Source: Flavobacterium soyae (GTDB lineage Bacteria > Bacteroidota > Bacteroidia > Flavobacteriales > Flavobacteriaceae). Taken from it: DNA of 64,000 nucleotides. Positions within the stretch are counted from its first letter, which is position 1, and each line of letters begins with the position of its first letter. Shown piece after piece: positions 14,911-25,400 of this stretch. The translations under genes were made by a program, and so were the position numbers. Location of the stretch: assembly GCF_021245985.1 (NCBI RefSeq), contig NZ_JAJQXA010000018.1, forward strand, positions 1-64,000, read 5' to 3'. The notes beneath the pieces are model-generated. The model was not told where the DNA came from and made no database searches. It saw only the letters and a program-made list of their open reading frames with translations.

Positions 14911-17331
14911 TTACTTTACATTAATCGTAACTTCAACCGGCTTTAACCATTGACTTGTAAAAGTTACTTTTATTGGCTGTGTTTCTCCTGTAGATTGAAT
15001 GTAGGCTGCAATATGACCGTGAAATACTCGCTGTACATTATCTGTATAATCTGTCATGTCGCTGTTGTTTCCTGCTTCAAGTCCTAATAAAGTTCCCGGG
15101 CCAGTTATCGTACAGGTTACTTCGTTGTCTGAAAGCATTACAGGTAAACCGTTTTGATCTTTTACCTGAACCATTATTTTAGCAACACCCTTATCTTTAG
15201 AAATTGTGATATTTTTATCTGCAATGGTTAATTCAACTGGCTGCTGTGTTGATATAATGGCATATCTGCTTACTTCTTTGTCGTCTTTGCCTAATCCGAT
15301 TACTTCTAATTTTCCTGAAGCAAAAGGAATATCCCAATACATAATTCCTGTTTTTTCGTCGTAAAGTTTGGTTTCACCAACTACTTTTCCGTTTAATTCT
15401 AAACGTGCTTTTGCAGCATTGGTATAACAAACTACGCGAATTTTTTCTCCGTCTTTATAGTTCCAGATTGCCCACGCATCTTTAGAAATGTCTTTTTCAT
15501 TTTTTAATGGATAAGTTCCAATATATGCCATTGGTTTATCTGACCATAATGACTGACGGAAATATCCTCTTGGTTTAATAACGCCGGCAAAATCAACTAA
15601 ACCTGAGTAAAATCCTCTTGAAGGCCATCTTCCAGATTCTCCTAAATAATCAATTCCTGTCCATAAAAACTGTCCGAAAATATGTTTGTTATTTTTTACC
15701 GCCAGCCAAGGATCCATATCATGCACATTTTCACTTCCGAAAATGACTCTGTTTGGATATTTTTCGTGATCTGATTGGTATTTGCTTTCTGTATAATTGT
15801 ATCCTGTAATGTCTAAAGCACCTGGATATTCTGTTTCGTTAGACATTGCAACTCCAGCTAATCCGGCAGTCGTTGGGCGTGATTTATCGTATTTTTTTAC
15901 TGCAGCTACCAAACGTTTTGCAATTGCCCCAAGACGCATAGCATCTGGTGCATCTTTTTTGTAACCTCCGTAAGCTGCCTGCCCAAAACCGTCTTTTCCT
16001 TTATCTAAAACCGGATGCGAGTATGGATCGTTTGGATAATCTACTTCGTTACCTATACTCCATCCAAAAACAGATAAATGATTTCTGTCGCGACGCACAA
16101 AATCTTCTAAATCTTTTTCTGCATATTCTGCAAAAATATCAAACGAACCTTCGAATCCAGGAGTTCCGTAATTCCAGCCTTCTAACCATTTACGTTTAGG
16201 AAATTCCCATTCGTCATAAGCTTCGTTTAACACCAAAATTCCTAATGCGTCACAAAGTTCATAGAAAACGGGCGCTTGCGGATTATGGCTTGTACGAATT
16301 GCATTTACGCCTATTTCTTTAAGCGTTTTAAGTCTTGTTTCCCAAACTTCGCGAGGAACGGCTGAACCTAAAACCCCTGCATCGTGATGCAGACAAACGC
16401 CTTTCATTTTCATCCATTTCCCGTTTAAGGCAAAACCATTATTTGGATCGAAAGTAAAGGTTCTAAAACCAGTTTTTGTTACGGTTTGGTCGATTTGTTT
16501 CCCATCTTTTAAAACGGTTGTTTTAAGCTGATATAAATTCGGGTTTTCTAAATCCCATATTTGAGGATTTTTTACGGTTAATTTCGTTGAAATTTTTCCG
16601 CTTTGATTGGCGGAAACTTCAATTTTTGAAGAAGATTTTGCGACCGATTTTCCTTCATTTGAAATCAATTCATTTACAATAGTAAGACTTGATTTTGCTT
16701 TTGAACCGTTTTCTACATCAACCTCAACATTTAAAGTTCCTGTTCCGTTTTTTACTTCCGGATAAGCATAAACTCCCCATTGCCCGATATGAACCGGATT
16801 TGCATACACCAGCCAGACATCTCTGTAAATTCCTGAACCGGTGTACCAGCGTGAATCGGCACTTTGACTGTGATCTACTCGAACAGAGATTGTATTTTCT
16901 CCTCCAAATTTTACATATTGAGTCGCATCATAGGCAAAAGAAATATAGCCGTTTGGTCGTTTTCCTAACGAATGTCCGTTGATGAAAACTTCGCTTCGGT
17001 TGTAAACGCCTTCAAAGTATAAATAGACTTTTTCTCCGCTTTTGCTCTGCGGAATATTTACTGATTTTCTGTACCAGGCAATTCCTCCCGGAAGATATCC
17101 TGTACAGCTTGCCAGCGTTGGGCTCAATTGTCCTTTTACGCTCCAGTCGTGCGGTACATTTACCTGCTGCCATTTGCTGTCGTCAAAGGCTGTGTTTTTT
17201 GCATCCGGAGTTTCCTGAAGATTGAATTTCCAGTTGTCATTGATTTTTTGAGAATCTCCAAATGATATCTGACTAAATGCTGATAAGCACGAGAAGAGAA
17301 GTACGGGTAATATGATTTTTTTTCTAAACAT
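14911..17331 (-). CDS. GH2 beta-galactosidase family enzyme
   Basis: An 806-residue exported GH2 enzyme with a signal peptide (about 1-20). The sugar-binding jelly-roll domain runs from about 30 to 180, the Ig-like domain to about 290, and the barrel from about 295. The acid/base is E429 in WSIGNEVDYP and the nucleophile is E534 in FGSENVHD. After the barrel there is a DUF4982-type beta domain (about 610-680) and a C-terminal Ig-like domain, a layout common among Bacteroidota beta-galactosidases. The gene lies within the PUL 1 run of enzymes, 84 bases after GH30 with a short inverted repeat between. Beta-galactosidase is most likely; other GH2 activities cannot be excluded. Confidence 0.88.
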   Translation of the reverse strand: MFRKKIILPVLLFSCLSAFSQISFGDSQKINDNWKFNLQETPDAKNTAFDDSKWQQVNVPHDWSVKGQLSPTLASCTGYLPGGIAWYRKSVNIPQSKSGEKVYLYFEGVYNRSEVFINGHSLGKRPNGYISFAYDATQYVKFGGENTISVRVDHSQSADSRWYTGSGIYRDVWLVYANPVHIGQWGVYAYPEVKNGTGTLNVEVDVENGSKAKSSLTIVNELISNEGKSVAKSSSKIEVSANQSGKISTKLTVKNPQIWDLENPNLYQLKTTVLKDGKQIDQTVTKTGFRTFTFDPNNGFALNGKWMKMKGVCLHHDAGVLGSAVPREVWETRLKTLKEIGVNAIRTSHNPQAPVFYELCDALGILVLNEAYDEWEFPKRKWLEGWNYGTPGFEGSFDIFAEYAEKDLEDFVRRDRNHLSVFGWSIGNEVDYPNDPYSHPVLDKGKDGFGQAAYGGYKKDAPDAMRLGAIAKRLVAAVKKYDKSRPTTAGLAGVAMSNETEYPGALDITGYNYTESKYQSDHEKYPNRVIFGSENVHDMDPWLAVKNNKHIFGQFLWTGIDYLGESGRWPSRGFYSGLVDFAGVIKPRGYFRQSLWSDKPMAYIGTYPLKNEKDISKDAWAIWNYKDGEKIRVVCYTNAAKARLELNGKVVGETKLYDEKTGIMYWDIPFASGKLEVIGLGKDDKEVSRYAIISTQQPVELTIADKNITISKDKGVAKIMVQVKDQNGLPVMLSDNEVTCTITGPGTLLGLEAGNNSDMTDYTDNVQRVFHGHIAAYIQSTGETQPIKVTFTSQWLKPVEVTINVK

Positions 17332-17349
17332 TTTTTTTAGTTAATTTTT

Positions 17350-17404
17350 GTTTCAAGTTTCAAGTTTCAAGTTCCCCGCAAACGTGAAACCTGAAACTTG
17401 AAAC
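17350..17404. repeat. Inverted repeat between GH2 and GH30
   Basis: GTTTCAAGTTTCA (17350-17362) and TGAAACTTGAAAC (17392-17404) are perfect 13-base reverse complements. They are built from TTTCAAG units and fill the 84-base gap. There is no T-run after the stem on the minus strand. Confidence 0.7.
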
Positions 17405-17415
17405 TAACTTCATTT

Positions 17416-18999
17416 TTATTGAAACTCTCCCACAAATGTCACTACAGACCTTGCTGGAATTTCTAAATCATTAATTTTCTGAATTGCTGCTCTTTTTAGG
17501 TTTGAATTTTCAGATGTTATGTAAGGCGTTAATTCGTTGTTTTTAATTGATCCTTTTGATAATTCGAATTTGTATTTTTGGGGAGATTTTCCGCAGTTGA
17601 CTGCTACTATAATCATTTTTTTATTGGCTGTGTCTTTATAAGCAGTCAGCATTACATCATTTGCTGCATCTAATTCGTTTTGGTTTGGAACGTCAATTCT
17701 CAACATTCCGGGACGAACAAAAAGAGAATAATTTCCTAAAGCCCAAAGCAGTTTTGAATCATGGAATTCTCCATCGTTTCTAACATAATTAGGTTCGGTT
17801 CCTCCTTTGCTTTTTCCGTCGTCAAGATAAATTAAACCATCTTTGTAATCAACTCTGGTTATCGATGTCCACCATTGCCATGAAGCTGCGTTGGCAACTG
17901 CAATATCGTTGTGAATTAAACGTGCTACGAATAAAGCAGTCTGCATTCCTAAATCTCTTCCTCCGCCTGAACCTCCTGGTATTTCAGCTTCTCCCGGATT
18001 TTCTAATATGCAGTATTCAGACTGCCAATATTTTAATCCCGGATTTTGTTTAATATTTGCAGCAATTAACTTTCGGCTTAAAACCTGTTTTTCAACCGGC
18101 CATGTCGTAAAATAGCTGTGGCCCAAAATGACATTTTTTACATTTGGAAGCTTGGAAATATTCGTTTTAGTTTTTCCGAAGAAATAATCGATTTGATTGT
18201 CTCGATTTTCAGCATTTACATTTTCATATAAATAATTGATTTGTCCGGCTTCGGCAATCACAATTTCGGTACTCATTTTATTAGCTTTGAGTTTTTCTGA
18301 AAGTGATTTGGTCAAAGCATAAATTTCGTCATTTGTCGCCGGCGTTCCTTCCTGACTGTTTTTGTCGCCATTATTAGCCATCCATTCCCATTGCGGTTCG
18401 TTTATTGGACTCACATAATCGAATTTGATTCCTTCTTTTTTCTCCAACCCCTGAATACTTTGAACTAAGAAATCGGCAAATTTTGGAATTGCACCATCTT
18501 TTAGATTCAGTTTATTCTTTTGGGATGCAAAAGATAATCCGTTGTTTGTCATAAAAACCGGCGGACTGTTTGTAAAAATCAGGAATTTATCGACACCTCG
18601 TTTTTTAGCTGCCTGCAAAAACCATCTCTGTCCTTCTTGTTTCGAAAAATCATAAGTTCCGTCGGCATTTAAAAAACATTCGCTTCTTCTCCATTCGTCA
18701 GAAACTTTGCTGTTTTCTCCTTGTTCTGTACTTCCGGCACCGAGATTAAACCGCCAGATCGAAAGTCCAATTCCTTTTGGATTTCCTTCTGCATCAATTT
18801 CTTTGCTAAAAAGTAAATCCGCAATGGCGTTCTTTTTCTTCTCCGGCCAATTTTTACCCACAAACTGGGTTCTCCAGGCATCAGAACCTCCAAAACCATC
18901 CATGATTTGTACAACATTATCTGTGCTTATGATGGCAGTTCGCTGTGCAAATGACAGCGAACTTGTTATCAATAAAAGCGAGATATATATTTTTCTCAT
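17416..18999 (-). CDS. GH30 glycoside hydrolase, periplasmic/secreted copy
   Basis: A 527-residue enzyme with a Sec signal peptide (about 1-19, ending SFAQ). The GH30 barrel begins at GFGGSDAWRTQFVG. The acid/base is E201 in SPINEPQWEW and the nucleophile is E328 in YWQSEYCILENPG. The C-terminal beta-sandwich characteristic of GH30 ends the protein. It is a paralogue of the next gene upstream (19180-20817), with the same motifs throughout but a cleaved signal instead of a lipobox. The GH30 subfamily is uncertain; with GH2, GH27 and GH43 beside it, endo-beta-1,6-galactanase activity is the best guess and xylan- or glucan-active types are alternatives. Confidence 0.85.
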   Translation of the reverse strand: MRKIYISLLLITSSLSFAQRTAIISTDNVVQIMDGFGGSDAWRTQFVGKNWPEKKKNAIADLLFSKEIDAEGNPKGIGLSIWRFNLGAGSTEQGENSKVSDEWRRSECFLNADGTYDFSKQEGQRWFLQAAKKRGVDKFLIFTNSPPVFMTNNGLSFASQKNKLNLKDGAIPKFADFLVQSIQGLEKKEGIKFDYVSPINEPQWEWMANNGDKNSQEGTPATNDEIYALTKSLSEKLKANKMSTEIVIAEAGQINYLYENVNAENRDNQIDYFFGKTKTNISKLPNVKNVILGHSYFTTWPVEKQVLSRKLIAANIKQNPGLKYWQSEYCILENPGEAEIPGGSGGGRDLGMQTALFVARLIHNDIAVANAASWQWWTSITRVDYKDGLIYLDDGKSKGGTEPNYVRNDGEFHDSKLLWALGNYSLFVRPGMLRIDVPNQNELDAANDVMLTAYKDTANKKMIIVAVNCGKSPQKYKFELSKGSIKNNELTPYITSENSNLKRAAIQKINDLEIPARSVVTFVGEFQ

Positions 19000-19043
19000 T
19001 TATTTTTTTGTTTTTCTTATTGTCGCATTTTTTTAACGCTCAG

Positions 19044-19148
19044 TTTGTCATTCTGAGGAACGAGGAATCGCACTAGAAATTCTGCAAAGTATGTCGCCAA
19101 TCTTTGTCGATTAACGAGTGCGATTTCTCCTTACGTCGAAATGACAAA
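19044..19148. repeat. Large imperfect palindrome between the two GH30 genes
   Basis: TTTGTCATT (19044-19052) faces AATGACAAA (19140-19148), and AATCGCACT (19066-19074) faces AGTGCGATT (19117-19125). The motif of TGTCATT, then GGAGAAATCGCACT-like bases, resembles the TGTCATTTCTACGAAGGAGA element at 50163-50182. This 180-base gap holds no gene. Confidence 0.65.
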
Positions 19149-19179
19149 AATTGCGGATAACATGAATGCGTAAAACATC

Positions 19180-20817
19180 TTACTTATAACTTCCAACGTA
19201 GGTAACTACAGCCCTCGCAGGAATTTGAATATTCGTTGCATCAACGGCAGTTCCTTTTTTCAGGCTTAAGGTTTCAGAAGTTGTGTATGGCGTTAATTTA
19301 TTATCGGCTAATGTTCCTCCGGCAAGATTTAATTTATAGGCTTTCGCCGATTTGCTGATGTTAACAGCAACAACAACCAGCTTTTTATTTACAGCGTCTT
19401 TATATGCAGTTACCATTACATCATTAACAGAAGCGGCATTATCTACACTAGGAATCTGCACTCTTACCATTCCCGGTTTTACGAAAAATGAAAAATTTCC
19501 TAATGCCCAAAGTGTTTTTGAATCTCTAATATAACCATCATTTTTGCAATAATCTGAATTTCCGGCACCGTTGCTTGCGCCATCGTCTACGTGAATTAAA
19601 CCGTCTTTGTAATCACCGCGGCTAATAGCTGTCCACCACTGCCATGAAGTAACTCCTCCAACCGCAATATCTGTATTGATAATACGAGCTGTCCAAAGTG
19701 CCAGCGACATTCCTAAATCTCTTCCTACTCCTGCTCCGCCTGGTAATTCTGCAGTTCCCGGATTTTCCAGAACGCAGTATTCAGATGACCAAAGGCTTAT
19801 ATTTCCGGCTCCCTGAATTCCTGAAGCCGCTTTTTGTCTTGAAGAAACCATTTCGCTTAAAGGCCATGCCTGCCAGTAACTGTGTGCAGAAATAGTTTTC
19901 TTTACGTTGCTTAATCCACTGATTTTTTTAGCTGAATTGGCTCCAAAGAAATAATCGATTTGGTTTGATCTGCTTTCTTTGCCCGAAACTGTTTTATACA
20001 ATGGTTCATAAGCACCTGCTTCGCCAACTACAATTTGTGCTTCGACTCCTTTTGACTGTAATTTTGGAGACAGAATATTTACAAAGCTGTAAATATTGGC
20101 ATTTGTCGCAGGAGAACCTTCCTGATTTGTTCCGTCCCACTCGTATTGCGGTTCATTAAACGGACTTACATAATCGATTGTTAAACCTTGCTCTGTTTTT
20201 AATTTATCTAAAGAATTTGCCCAGAAATCAGCCAAATCTGGCATTTTTCCATCTTTTAAATTGTAGAACTCTTTGATGGTTGCGTGTGCTTTTCCATTTT
20301 GGGTTAAGTAAACCGGCGCACTATTTGCAAAAGCCAGTAATTTTTCGACACCGCGTTCTCTGGCAGCTTTCATAAACCAAACCTGTCCGGCTTGTTTGTT
20401 CATATTATAACTTACACCATCTGTTGTAAAACATTCTGTACGTCTCCATTCATCCGTAATATCGCTGGCATCGCCTTGCTCTGAACTTCCTGCTCCCAGA
20501 TTAAAACGCCATAATGATAACCCGATTCCTTTTGGGTTTCCATCGGCATCAAAATCTTTGCTGAACAATAAATCGGCTATTTTGTTTCTTTTGTCTGAAG
20601 GCCAGTTTTTTCCAATAAAGTTACACTGCCATGCATCAGAAGCTCCAAAGCTTTCCATTGTTTGAAGATTTGCATCCAGATTGATACTTAATTCTGCTGC
20701 AGAAGATCCTGAATCTGAATCTCCGTTATTTTCAGAGTCACAGCTTACTAAAAAAGTATTTGCGAAAAGTAAGCCTGCACATAGCAGACTTACTTTATTT
20801 TGTTTGTTAAACTTCAT
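19180..20817 (-). CDS. GH30 glycoside hydrolase, surface lipoprotein copy
   Basis: A 545-residue paralogue of the GH30 at 17416. It has a lipoprotein signal with lipobox LVSC (C26), followed by an acidic/Ser-Gly linker (SENNGDSDSGSS) of the type that directs Bacteroidota lipoproteins to the cell surface. The catalytic acid/base is E222 (SPFNEPQYEW) and the nucleophile E346 (WSSEYCVLENPG). It follows the susD-like gene by one base and is the first enzyme of the operon. A surface endo-acting enzyme next to SusCD would generate oligosaccharides for import, leaving the periplasmic paralogue to finish them; this division is inferred from the signals only. Confidence 0.87.
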   Translation of the reverse strand: MKFNKQNKVSLLCAGLLFANTFLVSCDSENNGDSDSGSSAAELSINLDANLQTMESFGASDAWQCNFIGKNWPSDKRNKIADLLFSKDFDADGNPKGIGLSLWRFNLGAGSSEQGDASDITDEWRRTECFTTDGVSYNMNKQAGQVWFMKAARERGVEKLLAFANSAPVYLTQNGKAHATIKEFYNLKDGKMPDLADFWANSLDKLKTEQGLTIDYVSPFNEPQYEWDGTNQEGSPATNANIYSFVNILSPKLQSKGVEAQIVVGEAGAYEPLYKTVSGKESRSNQIDYFFGANSAKKISGLSNVKKTISAHSYWQAWPLSEMVSSRQKAASGIQGAGNISLWSSEYCVLENPGTAELPGGAGVGRDLGMSLALWTARIINTDIAVGGVTSWQWWTAISRGDYKDGLIHVDDGASNGAGNSDYCKNDGYIRDSKTLWALGNFSFFVKPGMVRVQIPSVDNAASVNDVMVTAYKDAVNKKLVVVAVNISKSAKAYKLNLAGGTLADNKLTPYTTSETLSLKKGTAVDATNIQIPARAVVTYVGSYK

Positions 20818-20818
20818 T

Positions 20819-22420
20819 TTAATAACCAGGGTTTTGAGTGATTAATCCGCCGCTTAAGTCAATTTCTAACTGTGGTATTGGCCATAATAAATTTTTAGCC
20901 GGACTAAAATTGATTCCTTTATCTTGTGATTCTCTGGTATTTGTAGTTTCATACGGATCTGTAGAATTCAAATTGTATTGAACAAAAGTCCCATTTGGCC
21001 CCATTAGAGATTCGATTACCGGTCTTCCGGTTGTTGGGTCTTTTTCACGACGAATATCAAATAAACGTAATCCTTCAAAAGCTAATTCTAAACGACGCTC
21101 TTTGTAAATTTGTTTTAAAAGCGTTGGGCCAGAAATTCCTGTTTTTGGAGTTAACTGAACACGCGCTCTGATGATATTAATATCTGCCAAAGCATCTCCG
21201 CCTGTATGGTAGTTGGCTTCTGCTCTTGTTAAATACATTTCTGCCAGACGAATCAACGGAACATTTAATGGTAAGTGTCCGTCTTTTTTATCTAATGCAC
21301 GACGTGTTGCTATTGGAATATAATATTTACGGCAGATACGTCCTGATTTATTATCGTTTAAGCTGAATTTATGTGTTGGATTTAAAACTTCATCCCCGTA
21401 AGCGGCTTCTCCCCATTTTGTAATGGTGCTTCTGCGGCGAATAACATCATTTTCAGATAAATAAGCGTTTTCTAAATCACTGGTTGGCATACACCATCCC
21501 CATCCGTCAATAACATCTGCGGCATCATTACTTGGAAAATTTTTCTTGTCTTCACCTCTTGCTCCGGAGAAAGTAGGTAACATAGACCCTAAATTTTTGT
21601 CTTGTACAGATGATGACTGCGCTTCAAGAATTGATTCAACTCCGTTATGATTGTTTACATTCCATATATTTAAGAAATCAGATTCTAATTGAAATGGTCC
21701 TTCAGTAATTACTTTGTTTGAATATAATTTGGCATCAGCCCATTTTTCCTGAAATAATGTAACACGAGCCAGTAATGCATATGCAGCCCATTTGTTTATT
21801 CTTCCGTTTCTTGCTACAGGAGCGCTTTCTAATTTTGCTGCTGCATCTTTAAGGTCTGCTTCAATTTGAGCATAAACATCTGCTGCAGAGCTGCGCTGTA
21901 AATTCAAGTCGCCTGTTCCTAAAGATTTTGTATATAAAGGAACTCCGCCAAAAAGGTTTACCAATTCGTAGTAGCAATACGCACGGGCAAATAATGATTC
22001 TCCCATATATTGATTTTTTTGAGAATCAGAAATTGGTGATAAAGCCATTTTCTCTAAACCAATATTTGCCGATTGAATCGTATAGAAATGCGCTGTATAA
22101 ATGCTGTTCATAGCTCCCATATTATCAGGAGTAACTAAATACTGCGCACAAGGTCTGAATGCTCCGCTGTCTTGACCTGTATTCCCCATCCAGGCATCAT
22201 CTGTCGCGGTTTCGCTAACTAATCGAGGAGCAAGTAAGGTATACCAATCATTAGTAATTAACAATCTGCGAGTTAATTCGTTGGTATAATTTTCACACTC
22301 CTGTGCCGTTTGAAAATAATTTTCTAAAGTCTGCGTTCCTCTTTCTTCTTTTTCGATAAAATCGTCACAAGAAACTGTAAATGCAGCTAAAGCTATTATG
22401 GATACTATTATTTTTTTCAT
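20819..22420 (-). CDS. SusD-like outer-membrane glycan-binding lipoprotein
   Basis: A 533-residue RagB/SusD protein. The lipobox is TVSC with C18, followed by DDFIEKEERG, a typical SusD N-terminus. The TPR-like helical half follows, with RAYCYYELVNLFGGVPLYTK as the conserved central signature and RLAEMYLTRAEANY later. The C-terminal part ends in NPGY, the usual SusD ending (LLWPIPQLEIDLSGGLITQNPGY). It caps the SusC pore and binds oligosaccharides at the surface. It lies 12 bases after susC and one base before GH30. Confidence 0.95.
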   Translation of the reverse strand: MKKIIVSIIALAAFTVSCDDFIEKEERGTQTLENYFQTAQECENYTNELTRRLLITNDWYTLLAPRLVSETATDDAWMGNTGQDSGAFRPCAQYLVTPDNMGAMNSIYTAHFYTIQSANIGLEKMALSPISDSQKNQYMGESLFARAYCYYELVNLFGGVPLYTKSLGTGDLNLQRSSAADVYAQIEADLKDAAAKLESAPVARNGRINKWAAYALLARVTLFQEKWADAKLYSNKVITEGPFQLESDFLNIWNVNNHNGVESILEAQSSSVQDKNLGSMLPTFSGARGEDKKNFPSNDAADVIDGWGWCMPTSDLENAYLSENDVIRRRSTITKWGEAAYGDEVLNPTHKFSLNDNKSGRICRKYYIPIATRRALDKKDGHLPLNVPLIRLAEMYLTRAEANYHTGGDALADINIIRARVQLTPKTGISGPTLLKQIYKERRLELAFEGLRLFDIRREKDPTTGRPVIESLMGPNGTFVQYNLNSTDPYETTNTRESQDKGINFSPAKNLLWPIPQLEIDLSGGLITQNPGY

Positions 22421-22432
22421 GATCGTTTTTTA

Positions 22433-25400
22433 TTAAAATGCAACATTAAGACCCATCAAAATTGTTGGCTGTACAGGATAATTCCATCCGCCAAAACCTG
22501 ATCCTTTAACTCTGTCTCCTTTATCAGGATCTCCACCAGCTACCTCAGGATCAACTCCTGAGTAGTTTGTCCATGTCCATAAATTTTGCCCTGATAATGA
22601 AATTCTAAGTTTATCTAAACCAAATTTGTTGTAGAATGAATAGCCTAACTGCAGGTTTTTCATACGTACAAAAGAACCGTCTTCAACATACAGAGACGAG
22701 AATTTTGTATAGTTCTCATTGTTATCGTCTTTAGATAAACGAGGAATGTAGTTTGAAGTACCTTCTCCATGCCAAGCCATTTGATCTAATCCGTTTACTT
22801 TGTTTGTTAAACTTGCACCGTTGTATAAATCTGAAATGTTTTGGTTTACGATGTCATTTCCAATGCTTGAATAGAAGTTTGCTACTAAATCAAATCCTTT
22901 ATAACCAAAATTGAAATTCAAACCTACATTGTAATCTGCCCAAGGAGAACCAATTTTTGTTCTGTCTTTTTCGTCCAGTTTTCCGTCACCATTTACATCT
23001 TTAAAACGAATATCTCCTAATTGCGCATACGGCTGTAATTTTGTTCCGTGTTCGTCTGTATGAGAATTTAACTCGGTTTGATTCTGGAATAAACCATCAG
23101 CAACGTACCCGTAGAAATATCCTGGTTCTTCGCCTTTTACAGTTAAAGTTCTGTTACTTGATCCATATAATTTTTCTCCGTCAGAGGATAAAGACAGCAT
23201 TTCGACATTTACAGTTGTAAAAGTTAAGTCTACACCATAAGAGAAATCGCCTTTTTTATCTTTATATGAAAGCAATAAATCAATACCGCTTGACTGCATT
23301 GAACCCACGTTCGTCCACATTGTAGAATATCCCGGGAATCCACTGTACGTTGGAAATTGTTTCAGGAACAACATATCATTTGTTTTCTTTTGATAGTATT
23401 CTAATGATCCTGAAAGTTTATTTTTCCATAATCCAAAATCAATTCCAAAGCTGACATCTTCTACAGTTTCCCATTTAATATCTTTATTAGCCATTGATGA
23501 AGGATAAGACGTATCGACAACTTGTCCATCGATTATATAAAATCCTTGTCCTATATTTGACTGATAAACAGCACTTGGTAAATTTTGATTTCCTACTTTA
23601 CCCCATCCTGCTCTAAATCTTAAATCGCTTAAAACGTCTTTGGTTTTTTCCATAAATCCTTCATTTAAAATTCTCCATGAAACTGAAGCTGAGGGGAAAT
23701 TTGCCCATTTGTTATTAGTCATGAATTTTGAAGAACCATCTCGTCTAAAAGTTCCTGTAAAATAATATTTACCATCGTAGTTATAAGAAAAACGAGAGAG
23801 ATAAGACATTAAAGAACTTGACCAGCTGTTACCACCGCTGTTGCGGTTTTTAGTTGCAGCATTCAACTCTCTCATCGAGTCTGAGTTATTTGGTACGCCT
23901 TCTCCATACCCCCAAACATCATTTCCATTATATTCTTCCATTGTGTTACCAATCATCAAAGAAACATTGTGTTTATCTGCAAATGTTTTAGTATATGTTG
24001 CAGTATTCTGCCACGTCCAGTCTACATTGTTTGTTGCTTTTCTTTCGATGGTATTGATTTCAGCTTTTTCGTGTGCCGCGTCAATTTCGAAATCCGGAGT
24101 AAATTTGCTCCAAATTTTATCTCCAACTTCAACAGAAGCCTGTGTACGAATTACTAAACCTTTTATTGGTTCATATTGTAAATATCCGTTTGTATTTAAG
24201 TTGTACTGATCTGTGTAATCATCATAACGGTTTACGGCTGCAACCGGATTCCATACATACGATGGAGAACGGGCGTAAATACTGTATTCATTTTCTAATC
24301 CTGTTAACTGACTGGCAGGTTTGTAAATTGGCGTAATTGGATCAATTTTATCAAAATCTGCCCAGTTTCCAGGAGATCCCCAAGTTTCATAACGAGGGTT
24401 TAAAGTGATTCCAGCTGAGAATTTATCAGAGAATTTAAAATCATTTGCAATTCTCATCGTTACTCTTTCCCATCCGCCTATTCCGTACATAGACTCTGAG
24501 TTATAGTAATTCAGACTTATCGCATAAGTATGTTTGTCTGAACCTCCGCTTACTCCAAAAGAGGCATTGGTAACAGGTGTTCCTGTTTTAATTCCGGCTC
24601 TCCACCAGTCTGTTGTTTTTCCTTTATACTGAGAAGGATTTGGCAGATAATCTGAATAGCCTGAATTGTTGTATGCTGTATTCATGATCGTTGCATAACC
24701 TTCGGCATCAGCCATATCATATGGGTTTTTCATAATCTGCATACCAGAACTCAAATCAAAATTAAATCTGGTTTTACCTGCTTTGCCCTTTTTAGTCGTA
24801 ATCAGGATAACTCCGTTTGATGCACGAGAACCATAAATTGCACTTGCAGAAGCATCTTTTAAAACTTCCATAGACTCAATCTCATTATTGCTTAAGAAAT
24901 TGATGCTGGTTCCCATTGGGATTCCGTCTACTACATAAAGCGGGTCTGTACTTAAGTTTACAGTAGAAATTCCACGAATTAAAACTCTTGGCTGCGCACC
25001 GGGACCTCCCTGTCCTGTAACCTGAACTCCGGAAACTTTTCCCTGCAATGATTCAGTTACGTTACCTACTGTCATAGTTTGTAATTCTTTTCCTTTTATA
25101 GAAGAAATAGAACTCGTTACAGTGCTCTTTTTTACAGAAGCATAACCTACAACCACAATTTCGTCTAACGCCTGGCTTGATTCCTGAAGTACGACATTAA
25201 TCTCGGTTTTATCACCAACAGCTGCTACCTGAGTTGTAAAACCCACAAATGAAAACTCAATTTGAGCATTTTTGTTTGGAACATTGATTGTATAATTCCC
25301 GTCAAAATCAGTTGCTGCAGATGTTGAAGCTCCTTTTACATTTACGTTTACTCCGGGAATTGGTACATTTCCTTTGTCCTTAACAGTTCCTTTTATTTTT

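Noticed and set aside
23841..24209. 122-codon plus-strand frame inside susC
   Set aside because: Antisense shadow of a conserved barrel region; no start context or family signal.
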